Positions 16,818 through 25,872 of a stretch of DNA of 64,000 nucleotides are shown in pieces; position 1 is the stretch's first letter, and each line of letters starts with the position of its first letter. Source of the DNA: Mycetocola miduiensis. Its GTDB lineage: Bacteria > Actinomycetota > Actinomycetes > Actinomycetales > Microbacteriaceae. The stretch lies in contig NZ_FOVM01000001.1 of assembly GCF_900115155.1 (NCBI RefSeq), positions 310,001 through 374,000 of the forward strand. Reading direction: 5' to 3'. A program made the translations under genes and the position numbers. The notes under the pieces are model-generated. The model worked only from the letters and a program-made list of their open reading frames with translations, was not told the origin of the DNA and searched no databases.

Positions 16818-18296
16818 TTAGCTGGCCGGAGTCATGGTGTACTTCGTCGACAGGTATTCGTGGATTCCCTCGAGCCCGCCTTCCCGGCCGATGCCGGACT
16901 GCTTGACCCCGCCGAACGGGGCGGCGGCGTTGGAGATGACGCCAACGTTGAGCCCCATCATGCCGGTCTGCAGTTTGTCGATCATCCGCTGACCACGGGC
17001 GAGGTCTTGCGTGAAGACGTAGCTGACGAGGCCGTACTCGGTGTCGTTGGCGAGCCGGACGGCATCCGCTTCGTCGGTGAACGGGACGATCGCGAGGACC
17101 GGTCCGAAGATCTCCTCACGGAGGATTTTGGATCCCTGCTGCACATCGGTGATCACGGTCGGCTCGTAGAACGTTCCTTCGCGGTCGACGGCCTTGCCGC
17201 CAGTGAGGAGTGTCGCGCCCTTGGCGACGGCGTCCTCGACGAGTTCGCTGGCTTTCTTCACGGCGCGGTCGTCGATGAGCGGACCGATGGTGACGCCCTC
17301 CTCGGTACCGCGACCGAGCGTGAAGCCCTTGACCCGGTCGGTGACCCGGCGGGCGAATTCGTCGGCGATCGACGCGTGAACGATGAACCGGTTAGCCGCG
17401 GTGCAGGCCTGGCCGATGTTACGGAACTTGGCGGCGAGCGCCCCGTCGACGGCCGCATCCAGGTCGGCGTCGTCGAAGACGACGAATGGGGCGTTGCCAC
17501 CCAGCTCCATCGAGGTGCGGAGGACGTTCTTCGCCGACTGCTGGATCAGTTTCTGGCCGACCGGGGTGGAGCCGGTGAAGCTCAGCTTGCGCAGCCGGGG
17601 GTCGTCGAGCAGCGGTTCGGTGACGGCGCCGGACGACGAGGTGGTGAGCACGTTGACGACACCGGCGGGGACACCCGCTTCTTCGAGCAGTTTCGCGAAG
17701 TACAGGGTGGTCAGCGGCGTGAGCGAGGCCGGCTTGATGATGACCGTGCAGCCAGCGGCGAGCGCCGGCGCGATCTTGCGGGTCGCCATGGCGAGCGGGA
17801 AGTTCCATGGGGTGATGAGGTAGCACGGTCCGACCGGGTGCTGTGACACGATCATGCGCCCGGTGCCCTCGGGGTTGGTGCCGTACCGGCCGGTGATGCG
17901 CACCGCTTCTTCGCTGAACCAGCGCAGGAACTCGCCGCCGTACGTTACTTCACCGTTTGACTCGGCGAGGGGCTTGCCCATCTCCAGTGTCATCAGCAGG
18001 GCGAATTCGTCGCGTCGCTCCTGCATGAGGTCGAAAGCCTTGCGAAGGATGTTCGACCGGGTGCGCGGAGCGGTTGCCGCCCATTCGTCCTGCACGGCGA
18101 CGGCCGCGTCGAGTGCCGCTGTGGCGTCGGCGGCTGAGGCGTCAGCGATCGACGCGAGCACATCGCCCGTCGACGGGTCGAACACATCGATGGTTTTCTC
18201 GGTCTGGCGCCATTCGCCGCCGATGAAGAGACCGGTAGGGACCTTCGCGAGCAGTTCTGCCTCTGCGGTTGTGGGGAGGTCGGTCTGGGTGGTCAT
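16818..18296 (-). CDS. gabD: Succinate-semialdehyde dehydrogenase
   Basis: 492 residues. Catalytic Cys298 lies in NIGQACTAANRF, Glu264 in MELGGNAP, and LEMGKPLAES with FLRWFSEEAVR is characteristic of GabD-type SSADH. It oxidises succinate semialdehyde to succinate using NAD(P)+ in the cytosol. Its ATG overlaps the gabT stop by four bases (ATGA), so the two are translationally coupled. The gene closes the GABA arm of the putrescine route. Confidence 0.93.
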   Translation of the reverse strand: MTTQTDLPTTAEAELLAKVPTGLFIGGEWRQTEKTIDVFDPSTGDVLASIADASAADATAALDAAVAVQDEWAATAPRTRSNILRKAFDLMQERRDEFALLMTLEMGKPLAESNGEVTYGGEFLRWFSEEAVRITGRYGTNPEGTGRMIVSQHPVGPCYLITPWNFPLAMATRKIAPALAAGCTVIIKPASLTPLTTLYFAKLLEEAGVPAGVVNVLTTSSSGAVTEPLLDDPRLRKLSFTGSTPVGQKLIQQSAKNVLRTSMELGGNAPFVVFDDADLDAAVDGALAAKFRNIGQACTAANRFIVHASIADEFARRVTDRVKGFTLGRGTEEGVTIGPLIDDRAVKKASELVEDAVAKGATLLTGGKAVDREGTFYEPTVITDVQQGSKILREEIFGPVLAIVPFTDEADAVRLANDTEYGLVSYVFTQDLARGQRMIDKLQTGMMGLNVGVISNAAAPFGGVKQSGIGREGGLEGIHEYLSTKYTMTPAS

Positions 18297-19639
18297 GCGT
18301 TCTCCAATGTGTTGAGGACGATATCGATGCCCTCGGTGAGCAGTTCAACAGGAATCGAGAGGGGCGGCAGGAAACGAATGACGTTACCGTACGTTCCGCA
18401 GGTGAGGACGATGACCCCTTCGGCGTGGCAGGCCTTCGCGACGCGGCCGGTCAACGCGGCATCCGGTTCGTTCGTCTCGGGGTCGACGAACTCGACGGCG
18501 ATCATGGCGCCCCGGCCGCGGATGTCGCCGATCCGCGGGTCGGCGGCCTGGGCTGCGGTGAACCGTTCGAAGAGCGTGCTGCCGATGCGGCGGGCGGCGG
18601 CGGCGAGGTCCTCATCGACGTAGGTTTCGATGGCGGCGAGTGCGGCCGCGCAGGCCAGCGGGTTGCCGCCGTAGGTTCCACCGAGGCCGCCGGCGTGGGT
18701 GGCGTCGAGGATCTCTGCCCGGCCGGTGATCGCCGACAGCGGCAGCCCACCGGCGATACCTTTGGCTGTCACGATGATGTCGGGCACGATGCCTTCGTGT
18801 TCGCTGGCGAACATGTCGCCGGTGCGAGCGAAGCCGGTCTGCACCTCGTCGGCGATGAAGACGACGCCGTTCGCTCGAGCCCACTCCACAAGTGCCGGAA
18901 GGAAGCCGTCGGCGGGGACGATGAATCCGCCCTCACCCTGGATCGGTTCGACGATGATGGCGGCGAGGTTCGATGCCCCGATCTGCTTCTCGATCATCGA
19001 GATGGCGCGCTTTGCGGCCTCCGGTCCGCTCAGGCCGTCGCGGAACGGGTACGACATCGGGGCGCGGTAGATCTCGGAGGCGAACGGCCCGAAACCGCTC
19101 TTGTACGGCATCGACTTGGCTGTGAGTGCCATGGTCAGGTTGGTGCGGCCGTGGTAGGCGTGGTCGAAGGCGACGACGGCCTGCTTGCCGGTGTAGCTGC
19201 GGGCGACCTTGACGGCGTTCTCGACGGCTTCGGCGCCAGAGTTGAAGAGCGCGCTGCGTTTCTCGTGGTCCCCTGGGGTGAGCTCGTTGAGCTTCTCGGC
19301 CACCTCGACGTAGGAGTCGTACGGCGTGATCATGAAGCAGGTGTGGGTGAAAGCGGCGACTTGCGCCTGCACGGCGTCGACCACGCGAGGCGCACTGTTT
19401 CCGACGCCGGTCACGGCGATGCCTGAGCCGAGGTCGATGAACGAGTTGTCGTCCACGTCAACGACGACTCCACCGCCCGCCGCCTGCGCGAACACGGGCA
19501 TGGTGGTTCCGACAGCGGACGCCACGGCGCTGTTCTTGCGGGCCATCAGCGCTTGCGAGCGCGGCCCGGGAATTGCGGTCACGATCCGGCGCTCTTGTGC
19601 GAGTGCCGGGCCGCCGATTGCGGTCGTGGTGAGGGTCAT
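18293..19639 (-). CDS. gabT: 4-aminobutyrate aminotransferase
   Basis: 448 residues. The PLP lysine is Lys293 (VTAKGIAGGLPLS), the PLP-ring aspartate Asp264 (FIADEVQTGF), and the phosphate-binding region FNSGAEAVENAVKVAR is near residue 135. Class III aminotransferase; the strong GabT-like sequence and gabD as partner support GABA plus 2-oxoglutarate to succinate semialdehyde plus glutamate. AAGGAG lies about 11 bases before the ATG. It is first in the minus-strand operon gabT-gabD-aldH-puo-usp-permease and is divergent from the PucR-type regulator. Confidence 0.93.
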   Translation of the reverse strand: MTLTTTAIGGPALAQERRIVTAIPGPRSQALMARKNSAVASAVGTTMPVFAQAAGGGVVVDVDDNSFIDLGSGIAVTGVGNSAPRVVDAVQAQVAAFTHTCFMITPYDSYVEVAEKLNELTPGDHEKRSALFNSGAEAVENAVKVARSYTGKQAVVAFDHAYHGRTNLTMALTAKSMPYKSGFGPFASEIYRAPMSYPFRDGLSGPEAAKRAISMIEKQIGASNLAAIIVEPIQGEGGFIVPADGFLPALVEWARANGVVFIADEVQTGFARTGDMFASEHEGIVPDIIVTAKGIAGGLPLSAITGRAEILDATHAGGLGGTYGGNPLACAAALAAIETYVDEDLAAAARRIGSTLFERFTAAQAADPRIGDIRGRGAMIAVEFVDPETNEPDAALTGRVAKACHAEGVIVLTCGTYGNVIRFLPPLSIPVELLTEGIDIVLNTLENA

Positions 19640-19733
19640 CGTCGTCGTTCTCCTTCGAAGTGCCTGGTGTCAGACTAGGAGGTCGGCCGGGCCGCGGAAA
19701 CTGCCGGAGTGGCCACCGCGATCGCCGCCTTCC

Positions 19734-19744
19734 GCCAATCTGGC
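19734..19744. promoter_or_regulatory. Small palindrome in gabT/regulator intergenic region
   Basis: GCCA-ATC-TGGC in the 125-bp divergent region, just upstream of the regulator's -10. A possible operator, supported only by symmetry and position. Confidence 0.3.
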
Positions 19745-19752
19745 AAATCGCG

Positions 19753-19758
19753 TACGTT
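19753..19758 (+). promoter_or_regulatory. -10 element of the PucR-type regulator, leaderless
   Basis: TACGTT, then a 6-nt gap to the ATG at 19765. Confidence 0.55.
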
Positions 19759-19764
19759 GGGCAG

Positions 19765-21300
19765 ATGCACCCTTCTCTTCGCCGGCTTCTCGACATGCGC
19801 GAGCTCGACCTCAGCCTGCTGGCCGGAGGCACCCCGGACCGGCTGGCGGCCCCAATCTCCTGGATCCACAGCTCCGACCTGGCCGACCCGACGCCGTTTC
19901 TCGATGCCGGTCAAATGGTGTTGACCACCGGGACACAGTTCGACCGGGAGTCAACGAGCCAGACCGATTACGATCGTTACGTCGAACGGCTCGCGTCGCA
20001 TGGGATCGTCGGGATCGGCTTCGGCACTGAGGTGGTGCAGGGCACGCCACCCGAGCTTGTGACGGCGTGCGAACGGCTTGGCCTGCCTCTATTCGAGGTG
20101 CCGTATCGAGTGCCGTTCATTGCCGTGATCCGGGCGGCGGCGGACCTCCTGGCCGAGGCCGCGCATGCGAGGGACACATGGGCGCTCAACGCTCAGCGAG
20201 CGATCTCGTTCGCAGCGCTTAAACCGGACGCCACGGCGGCGATCCTCAAGGAACTCTCCCGCCAGATGCGCCGATTCGTCGCGCTTGTCGACGCACGCGG
20301 AACGTTCGCGCTCGCTTTCGACGAAGCATCCGCAATGCCTGCGCTTGCGACGGAGCCCGCCCACCAGCGGATCCTGCATGAGGCGGAGCGGCTGATCGGG
20401 CGCAGCCAGCGGTCGAGTTCGACGATGAGCGATGAGTCCGGGCAGGTGAACCTGCAGACTCTCGGCCGGCGCGACGCGTTGCGTGGGGTGCTGGTGATCG
20501 CGGGGATGACACCCCTCGATGGCGCCGACCAGACCGTCGTCACGAGCGTCGTCGCCCTGACCGGGCTTGCTCTTGAGCAGAACCGGGAGTTGAGCCGGGC
20601 GCGCGGCCTTTTACGCAGCGGTTTGCTGCAGTCGCTGCTCGAGGGCAACATTGCGCTCGTGCGGCGGATCGTGCGTCAGATGGGCGGGGAACTGCCCGCG
20701 GAGCCGATCCGCTTTGTGGCGTTCGACCCACCGGCGCTTGCCCGTGATGCGCTATTGAACGACCTCGAGGCGCGAGACGTAGCCGGCAACGTGTTCTTCG
20801 CGGCGAGCGAGGGCCGGGTTCTCGTCGGCGTGTCCGAGGAGGACGCCCGCGCCGTCGCCGAGGGACTGGCCCGCATGGCTGGGGTGGCTGCTGGCATGTC
20901 GGAGCCTGCGCTCTGGAGTGAGACGGGGACGGCGACGAAACAGGCCGTGCAGGCTCTCGAGCGGGCTCTCGCAAGCGACGCTGAGGCATCCGTCGTCGTC
21001 TTCTCGGACGTGGCCGAGCGAGGACTCGCCGCCCTCCTCCCCCATGCGGATGCCGTCGAGATCGCTCGCGCGCTGCTCAGACCGGTGCGCGATCACGACG
21101 CGGAGAACGGCACCGACCTCATCGGAGACGTCAAGGTTTGGCTGGAGCACCATGGGCAGTGGGATCCGGCCGCGCGGGCGCTCGGCATCCACCGTCACAC
21201 GCTGAAGAACCGGGTTGCGCTCGTCGAGAAGCTCATCGGCCGACCCCTTGCGACGGTGGACGCGCGCACGAATCTGTGGCTCGCGCTGCGGGTCGAGTAG
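19765..21300 (+). CDS. PucR-family transcriptional regulator
   Basis: 511 residues. The N-terminal PucR domain covers about 7-125 (WIHSSDLADPTPFLDAGQMV and VPYRVPFIAVIRAAADLLAE), and the C-terminal HTH_30 domain ends the protein (AARALGIHRHTLKNRV). This architecture is shared with regulators of GABA and polyamine use in actinobacteria and bacilli. The ATG at 19765 is chosen for the domain start and the -10 element six bases upstream. It is divergent from gabT, so it most likely controls the putrescine/GABA operon, activating it in response to GABA or a related intermediate. Confidence 0.88.
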   Translation: MHPSLRRLLDMRELDLSLLAGGTPDRLAAPISWIHSSDLADPTPFLDAGQMVLTTGTQFDRESTSQTDYDRYVERLASHGIVGIGFGTEVVQGTPPELVTACERLGLPLFEVPYRVPFIAVIRAAADLLAEAAHARDTWALNAQRAISFAALKPDATAAILKELSRQMRRFVALVDARGTFALAFDEASAMPALATEPAHQRILHEAERLIGRSQRSSSTMSDESGQVNLQTLGRRDALRGVLVIAGMTPLDGADQTVVTSVVALTGLALEQNRELSRARGLLRSGLLQSLLEGNIALVRRIVRQMGGELPAEPIRFVAFDPPALARDALLNDLEARDVAGNVFFAASEGRVLVGVSEEDARAVAEGLARMAGVAAGMSEPALWSETGTATKQAVQALERALASDAEASVVVFSDVAERGLAALLPHADAVEIARALLRPVRDHDAENGTDLIGDVKVWLEHHGQWDPAARALGIHRHTLKNRVALVEKLIGRPLATVDARTNLWLALRVE

Positions 21301-21321
21301 TAGCGCCCCTTCTCGGGCAGG

Positions 21322-21365
21322 AATGGCTGAGTTTCACGGAAGAGTCCAGCCATAAGCGACTGAGC
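21322..21365. repeat. Intergenic hairpin repeat, family R2 copy 2
   Basis: 44-bp element starting AATGGCTGAGTT and ending CTGAGC. ATGGCTG 21323-21329 pairs with CAGCCAT 21347-21353. It lies 21 bp after the regulator stop, between convergent genes. Confidence 0.65.
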
Positions 21366-21401
21366 CCGATCGCTCCAGCTATAGCCATACAAGCGCCGCG
21401 C

Positions 21402-21421
21402 GCCGAGCCGAGCCGAGCCGA
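21402..21421. repeat. Tandem pentanucleotide repeat (GCCGA)x4
   Basis: Four exact copies of GCCGA, ten bases beyond the stop of the membrane protein gene. Length changes here would not affect the protein. Confidence 0.7.
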
Positions 21422-21431
21422 GCAGCGGATG

Positions 21432-22112
21432 CTACGCGTGCGGGCGAAACGGAGGCTGCTGCTGCGCAGGCGGCTGGCCCGCGCCCGGAGCGGACGGCTG
21501 GCCAAAGCCCTGGGGATGGCTCGGCGGCGCGCCATACCCCTGCGGAGCACCGTAGCCCTGAGAGTGCGCGGCATACGATCGCGCCGCGTGCTGCTTCGGC
21601 GGCAGCATTCGCGCGATGAGCACTCCGAGCGCGAAGAAGGCTCCGTAGTGCAACCCAGTCGAAATCGACCCGAGGATGCCGGAGCTCACGATCATCTGGA
21701 ACAGGTACTGGCCACCGGAGATGACCGCCCAGATGAAGTTGAGCACGAGCAACGCGGCCGTACCGATCGCTGCGGCGGACGCCAGCTTCTTGAGCAGGTC
21801 GACGCCCGAGACGGCCCGCGCCAGCGGTGCGACATACAGCGCACTCGCGCCGGCACCCACAACGAAGACGACAGCGATGAAGACGCTCCAGATCAGTGAA
21901 AGCAGCAGCTCGCCGCGGAACGCGAAGATCGAGCTCCCGAGAATCGACAGGAGATTGGAGACGATCGCGATGCTCACCACGAGAGTTCCACCGAACAGAA
22001 TCTGCCGTGTCACCGCCGTGTCGAGCGGCGGACGCTGCTGGGGGTACCCGGCAGGAGCACCCTGCTGCGTGGGCGGGCCGTAAGGATTCTGCGGGTTAGC
22101 TGGGTTGGCCAT
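21432..22112 (-). CDS. Membrane protein with proline- and glutamine-rich tails
   Basis: 226 residues. The N-terminus (about 1-30) is rich in Pro, Gln, Gly and Tyr; four hydrophobic helices follow between about 38 and 170, with VSGVDLLKKLASAAAIG as the one amphipathic loop; the last 50 residues are low-complexity Gly-Tyr-Pro-Gln with several QGYGAP-like repeats. GGGGGA precedes the ATG. I do not recognise a family. Similar disordered tails on small actinobacterial membrane proteins are often cytoplasmic interaction segments. It starts 38 bp after the fprA stop and may be co-transcribed. Confidence 0.65.
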   Translation of the reverse strand: MANPANPQNPYGPPTQQGAPAGYPQQRPPLDTAVTRQILFGGTLVVSIAIVSNLLSILGSSIFAFRGELLLSLIWSVFIAVVFVVGAGASALYVAPLARAVSGVDLLKKLASAAAIGTAALLVLNFIWAVISGGQYLFQMIVSSGILGSISTGLHYGAFFALGVLIARMLPPKQHAARSYAAHSQGYGAPQGYGAPPSHPQGFGQPSAPGAGQPPAQQQPPFRPHA

Positions 22113-22150
22113 TCCCCCACCTTATCGGCCACGTCCCACCGATCCGTGGC

Positions 22151-23521
22151 CTAGTTGACCGGGGCTTCTGCGCGTGAAATGGCGATCATCTCGTCGCGCG
22201 GAACAACCTTGACCCTGGCCCGGCCGTGGGGCTCTCCCAGCGCGATCTCGTGCTGGTCGAGGTTGTGCCAGCCTTCGAGGTCGGTGTACTTGACACCGCG
22301 AGAGTCGAGAAGGTCGATCACCGCCTGCTCGGACGGGGCTTCCGGGTTCCACCAGCTGCCTTCACCGTTGATGACGTGCCTGATCGTCTCCATGGCATCC
22401 GATTTGGTGTGCCCGATCAGACCGACCGGGCCGCGCTTGATCCACCCGGTTGCGTAAACCCCCGGCACGACGTCGTTGCTGCCCTTGTGGAGGGCGACAC
22501 CCTCGCGGTTCGGAATGACACCGTGCCTCTTGTCGAAGGGGATGCCGTCGAGCGGCGACCCGAAATAGCCGACAGCCCGGTAGATCGCCTGGATGGGAAC
22601 CTCACGGATCTCGCCGGTTCCGACCACGCCGCCCTCGGCATCCGGTCGGGTCCGCTCGTAACGGAAAGCGGCGACGTGGCCGTTGTCATCTCCGACGACC
22701 TCGAGGGGCCGCGCGTAGAAGTGCAGGTGCAGTCGGCGCGACGCGTTGCCGACGGGGCGCTCGCGCCACTTCTGCAGGACCTTGTCGATGACCATGACCT
22801 GCTTGTTGCTGGCGATGGCGGTCTTCGACGCTTCGTCGTACTCGAAGTCCTCGTCATAGAGGATCATGTCGACGTCGTTCAACTCGCCGAGCTCGCGCAA
22901 TTCGAGCGGCGTGAACTTCACCTGGGCGGGCCCGCGGCGCCCGAACACGTGCACATCGGTCACCGGCGATGCCTTGAGCCCCTCGTAAACGTTTTGGGGT
23001 ATTTCGGTGGAGAGCAGGTCTTCGGCCGGCTTTGCGAGCATGCGCGACACGTCGAGGGCGACGTTGCCATTTCCGATCACCGCAACCGAGGTGGCGGTGA
23101 GCGGCCATTCCCGCGGCACGTCGGGGTGCCCGTCGAACCAGCTCACGAAGTCTGCGGCCCCGTAGGAACCCTCGAGGTCGATGCCCGGGATGTTCAGGTC
23201 CGCGTCGCGCACCGCTCCGGTTGCGAAGATGACGGCGTGATAGTGCCGCTTGAGGTCGTCGAGCGTGATGTCCTTGCCGAAGTCGACGTTGCCGAAGACG
23301 CGGATGTCACCGCGGTCGAGCACCTCACGGAGCGCGTTGATGATGCCTTTGATGCGCGGGTGGTCAGGCGCGACTCCATAACGGACGAGACCGTACGGCG
23401 CCGGGAGGCGGTCGAACAGGTCGATCGACACGTCGAACTTGCGTTCTGCTTTGAGGAGGATGTCCGCCGCATAGATTCCTGCGGGGCCGGCGCCGACAAT
23501 CGCGACTCTCAATTTGGTCAT
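22151..23521 (-). CDS. fprA: FAD-dependent ferredoxin-NADP reductase, FprA type
   Basis: 456 residues. The FAD site AIVGAGPAGIYAAD is at 8-21, the GYGV-like segment is YGLVRYGVAPDHPRIK, the NADP site is AVIGNGNVALDVSRML, and ATGWIKRGPVGLIGHTKSDA closes the FAD pocket. This is the adrenodoxin-reductase-like group known in mycobacteria as FprA, which passes electrons between NADPH and ferredoxins. It starts 15 bp after the polyprenyl synthase stop, so they share a transcript. Its ferredoxin partner is not in the window. Confidence 0.92.
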   Translation of the reverse strand: MTKLRVAIVGAGPAGIYAADILLKAERKFDVSIDLFDRLPAPYGLVRYGVAPDHPRIKGIINALREVLDRGDIRVFGNVDFGKDITLDDLKRHYHAVIFATGAVRDADLNIPGIDLEGSYGAADFVSWFDGHPDVPREWPLTATSVAVIGNGNVALDVSRMLAKPAEDLLSTEIPQNVYEGLKASPVTDVHVFGRRGPAQVKFTPLELRELGELNDVDMILYDEDFEYDEASKTAIASNKQVMVIDKVLQKWRERPVGNASRRLHLHFYARPLEVVGDDNGHVAAFRYERTRPDAEGGVVGTGEIREVPIQAIYRAVGYFGSPLDGIPFDKRHGVIPNREGVALHKGSNDVVPGVYATGWIKRGPVGLIGHTKSDAMETIRHVINGEGSWWNPEAPSEQAVIDLLDSRGVKYTDLEGWHNLDQHEIALGEPHGRARVKVVPRDEMIAISRAEAPVN

Positions 23522-23536
23522 CTGCGTCTGGTTCCT

Positions 23537-24604
23537 TTACTTGCTGCGGTCGACGATCGTCTCCGCGAATCGTGTCAGTGCCTGCTTCACGGGTCCGTCA
23601 GGCAAAGGGTCGAGCGCCGCAACTGCTTCGTGCGCCCATCGGTGTGCCTCGGTGAGGGTGCGGGTGGTCACCGGATGCTGGCGGAGTTCCGTGATCGCGG
23701 CGGTGAAGTCAGCGGATGCCGCACCTTCGGTCCCCGCTGCAGCTTCCGCTTCGATGCGGGCCAGGAGGGCTGCTGCGTCCTGGTCGGTCTCGGCGAGGAC
23801 GCGGAGGTGGATCAGCGGGAGGGTGGCGACACCGGCGCGGAGATCGGTGCCGGGGACCTTGCCGGTCTCTTCAGGCTGGGGTGACAGGTCGATGACGTCG
23901 TCGATGAGCTGGAAGGCGACACCGATCTTCTCGCCGTATTCGATGACCGCGGGCTCGAACGCTTCGTCGGCGCCGGAGAAGATGACACCGGCCTGTGCGG
24001 CCGCGGCGATAAGCGACCCGGTCTTGTCCGCGAGCACCTGCAGGTAGTGCGCTTCGGCGTCCTCGCCGTCCTGCGGACCGACCGTTTCGTGCAGCTGGCC
24101 GAGGACCAGCCGCTCGAAGGTGTTCGCCTGGAGACGAATAGCGCGTTCGCCGAGACCGGCCATCAGCTGGCTGGCCCTGGCGAACAGAAGGTCGCCGGTC
24201 AGGATTGCGGCGGAGTTGCCGAAGACGGCATGGGCGCTCGGTACACCGCGCCTTCGGTCGGCGTCGTCCATGACATCGTCGTGGTAGAGCGAACCCAGGT
24301 GGGTGATCTCGATGGCCTCGGCTGCGGTGATCACGTCGACGGTGTTTCCAGCGCCGAGCTGCGCGGTGAGCAGGATCAGCATCGGGCGGACCCGCTTGCC
24401 CCCGGCTTCGAGCAGGTAGCGGGTGGATGTGTCGGCGACGGTGTCGGCGAAGATCAGTTCCGTATCCAGACCGATCTCGATCTGCTCAAGACCCGCGTCG
24501 ACGGCGGCGAGGAGCTGCCTGGTTTTCGGGGAGGCGAAAATGCGGTCGGTCTGGCCCAGGTGGCTGGAGAGGCTCGTGGCACGCCGCATGGCACTCGGAT
24601 TCAC
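23537..24604 (-). CDS. Polyprenyl (geranylgeranyl or longer) diphosphate synthase
   Basis: 355 residues. The two Asp-rich motifs of trans-prenyltransferases are present: LYHDDVMDDADRRRGV and FQLIDDVIDL. It should condense isopentenyl diphosphate onto an allylic primer, and with menA nearby it may supply the menaquinone tail; chain length is not readable by eye. I chose the GTG at 24604 because TAGGCT lies seven bases upstream, giving a leaderless start; the ATG at 24589 is the alternative. The -10 overlaps the stop codon of the preceding gene, so the gene can be read both from its own promoter and by read-through. Confidence 0.88.
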   Translation of the reverse strand: MNPSAMRRATSLSSHLGQTDRIFASPKTRQLLAAVDAGLEQIEIGLDTELIFADTVADTSTRYLLEAGGKRVRPMLILLTAQLGAGNTVDVITAAEAIEITHLGSLYHDDVMDDADRRRGVPSAHAVFGNSAAILTGDLLFARASQLMAGLGERAIRLQANTFERLVLGQLHETVGPQDGEDAEAHYLQVLADKTGSLIAAAAQAGVIFSGADEAFEPAVIEYGEKIGVAFQLIDDVIDLSPQPEETGKVPGTDLRAGVATLPLIHLRVLAETDQDAAALLARIEAEAAAGTEGAASADFTAAITELRQHPVTTRTLTEAHRWAHEAVAALDPLPDGPVKQALTRFAETIVDRSK

Positions 24605-24609
24605 GTGGT

Positions 24610-25872
24610 CTAGCCTACCCGTGCCGGAGCTGGCAAGTACTTCTCCTCGATCCCCCACGGCGAACCGTAGCCGCGCGGGGCATCCGCTGCCAGCAAGTCG
24701 AGGAACGGACGAGCGTCGAAGGCCTCCGGGCCAAGGACGCCGAACCCACCCCAAACGCCGGTCGCAAGCAGCTCGAGCGCGATCACCGGGTTGATGGCGG
24801 TCTGCCACACGACGGCCTGCGACCCGTACTCGGCCATCGACTGTTCGTTATCGACGACGTGGTACAGGTACGAGGAACGCGGACGACCGTCCTTCCCGGT
24901 GCCACGCACCCACACACCGGCGCAGGTCTTGCCGTGCATCCGGTCACCGAGGGTGGCCGGGTCAGGAAGGGCGGCGGCGACCACGTCGCGCGGCGACACC
25001 TGCACACCCTTGACCGTCAGAGGCTCGGTCTTATCGAGCCCGAGGGTGTGCAGCACTTTGAGCACATTGATGAACTCGTCGCCCAGCCCGTACTTGAAGG
25101 TGACTCGTTTCGCTTTCGTCCAGCGCGGCATCAGCAGCACTTCCTCGTGCTCAACGTTCACGCATTCGACCGGCCCGATGCCTTCGGGGAAGTCGAACAC
25201 CTCGGGTTCACTGAACGGCGGGGTCGTGAACCAGCCTCGCTCCTTTTCGAAGATGATCGGCGGGTTCAGGCACTCCTCGATCGTCGTCCAGATCGAGAAT
25301 GACGGGGCGAAATCGTACCCGTCGACGGTGAGGTTGGCGCCGTCGCGGACGCCGAGCTCGTCGATCTCAGAGAACAGTTCGTCTTCGGCGTAGCGCGCGA
25401 AAACGTCGGAGAGTCCGGGTTCCACGCCGATGCCCACGAGCGCGAGCCGACCGGCATCCGCCCACATGGACGCCTGGGCGAACTGCTCGTCACCGAGTTT
25501 CACGCCGGGGAGTTCGTACGGTTTCTCAGGATGCGGATGCGACAGGCTCATGGCCATGTCGAGGTAGACGGCGCCTCCGGCGAAGCAGCCGTCGAAGATC
25601 GGCATAACGAAGCGGGGGTCGACGGCGTTGAGCACATGGGTGATCTGGTGTTCGCGGATGAGGGCGGCGACCGCGTCGGCACTGGATGCATCGACCTGCG
25701 CAGCAGCCAGGCGCTCGTCGCCGATGTCGGTGACGAGCGCCTGGGGCCTCACCGGGTCGTAGTCGGCGAGAACGAGTTTCTCGAAGAAGTCGCGGCGGAC
25801 GGCGATCCGGGCCGCGGCGGATCCGACGCCCCCGGTGCCGACGATCAGGATGCGCACGCCCTGCGGTTCCAT
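24610..25872 (-). CDS. Saccharopine dehydrogenase family protein
   Basis: 420 residues. Rossmann motif ILIVGTGGVGSAAARIA near residue 8; then THVLNAVDPRFVMPIFDGC, VGIGVEPGLSDVFARYAED and a C-terminal VWQTAINPVIALELLATGVW, all in line with saccharopine reductase/dehydrogenase-like proteins. Known members act on saccharopine, carboxynorspermidine or homospermidine; the exact substrate is undetermined. Its ATG overlaps the stop of the permease by one base (TGATG), so the two are coupled and probably handle the same amino acid or amine. The active site would be cytosolic. Confidence 0.83.
   Translation of the reverse strand: MEPQGVRILIVGTGGVGSAAARIAVRRDFFEKLVLADYDPVRPQALVTDIGDERLAAAQVDASSADAVAALIREHQITHVLNAVDPRFVMPIFDGCFAGGAVYLDMAMSLSHPHPEKPYELPGVKLGDEQFAQASMWADAGRLALVGIGVEPGLSDVFARYAEDELFSEIDELGVRDGANLTVDGYDFAPSFSIWTTIEECLNPPIIFEKERGWFTTPPFSEPEVFDFPEGIGPVECVNVEHEEVLLMPRWTKAKRVTFKYGLGDEFINVLKVLHTLGLDKTEPLTVKGVQVSPRDVVAAALPDPATLGDRMHGKTCAGVWVRGTGKDGRPRSSYLYHVVDNEQSMAEYGSQAVVWQTAINPVIALELLATGVWGGFGVLGPEAFDARPFLDLLAADAPRGYGSPWGIEEKYLPAPARVG
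24612..24617 (-). promoter_or_regulatory. -10 element of polyprenyl synthase, leaderless
   Basis: TAGGCT on the minus strand with a 7-nt gap to the GTG at 24604. Confidence 0.55.

Noticed and set aside
21402-21421. GCCGA repeat as a phase-variation switch
   Set aside because: It lies beyond the stop codon of the membrane protein, so length changes cannot alter a frame.
22226-23884. 552-codon open frame on the plus strand
   Set aside because: Antisense to fprA and the prenyl synthase; composition is that of a reversed GC-rich gene and no family motif is present.
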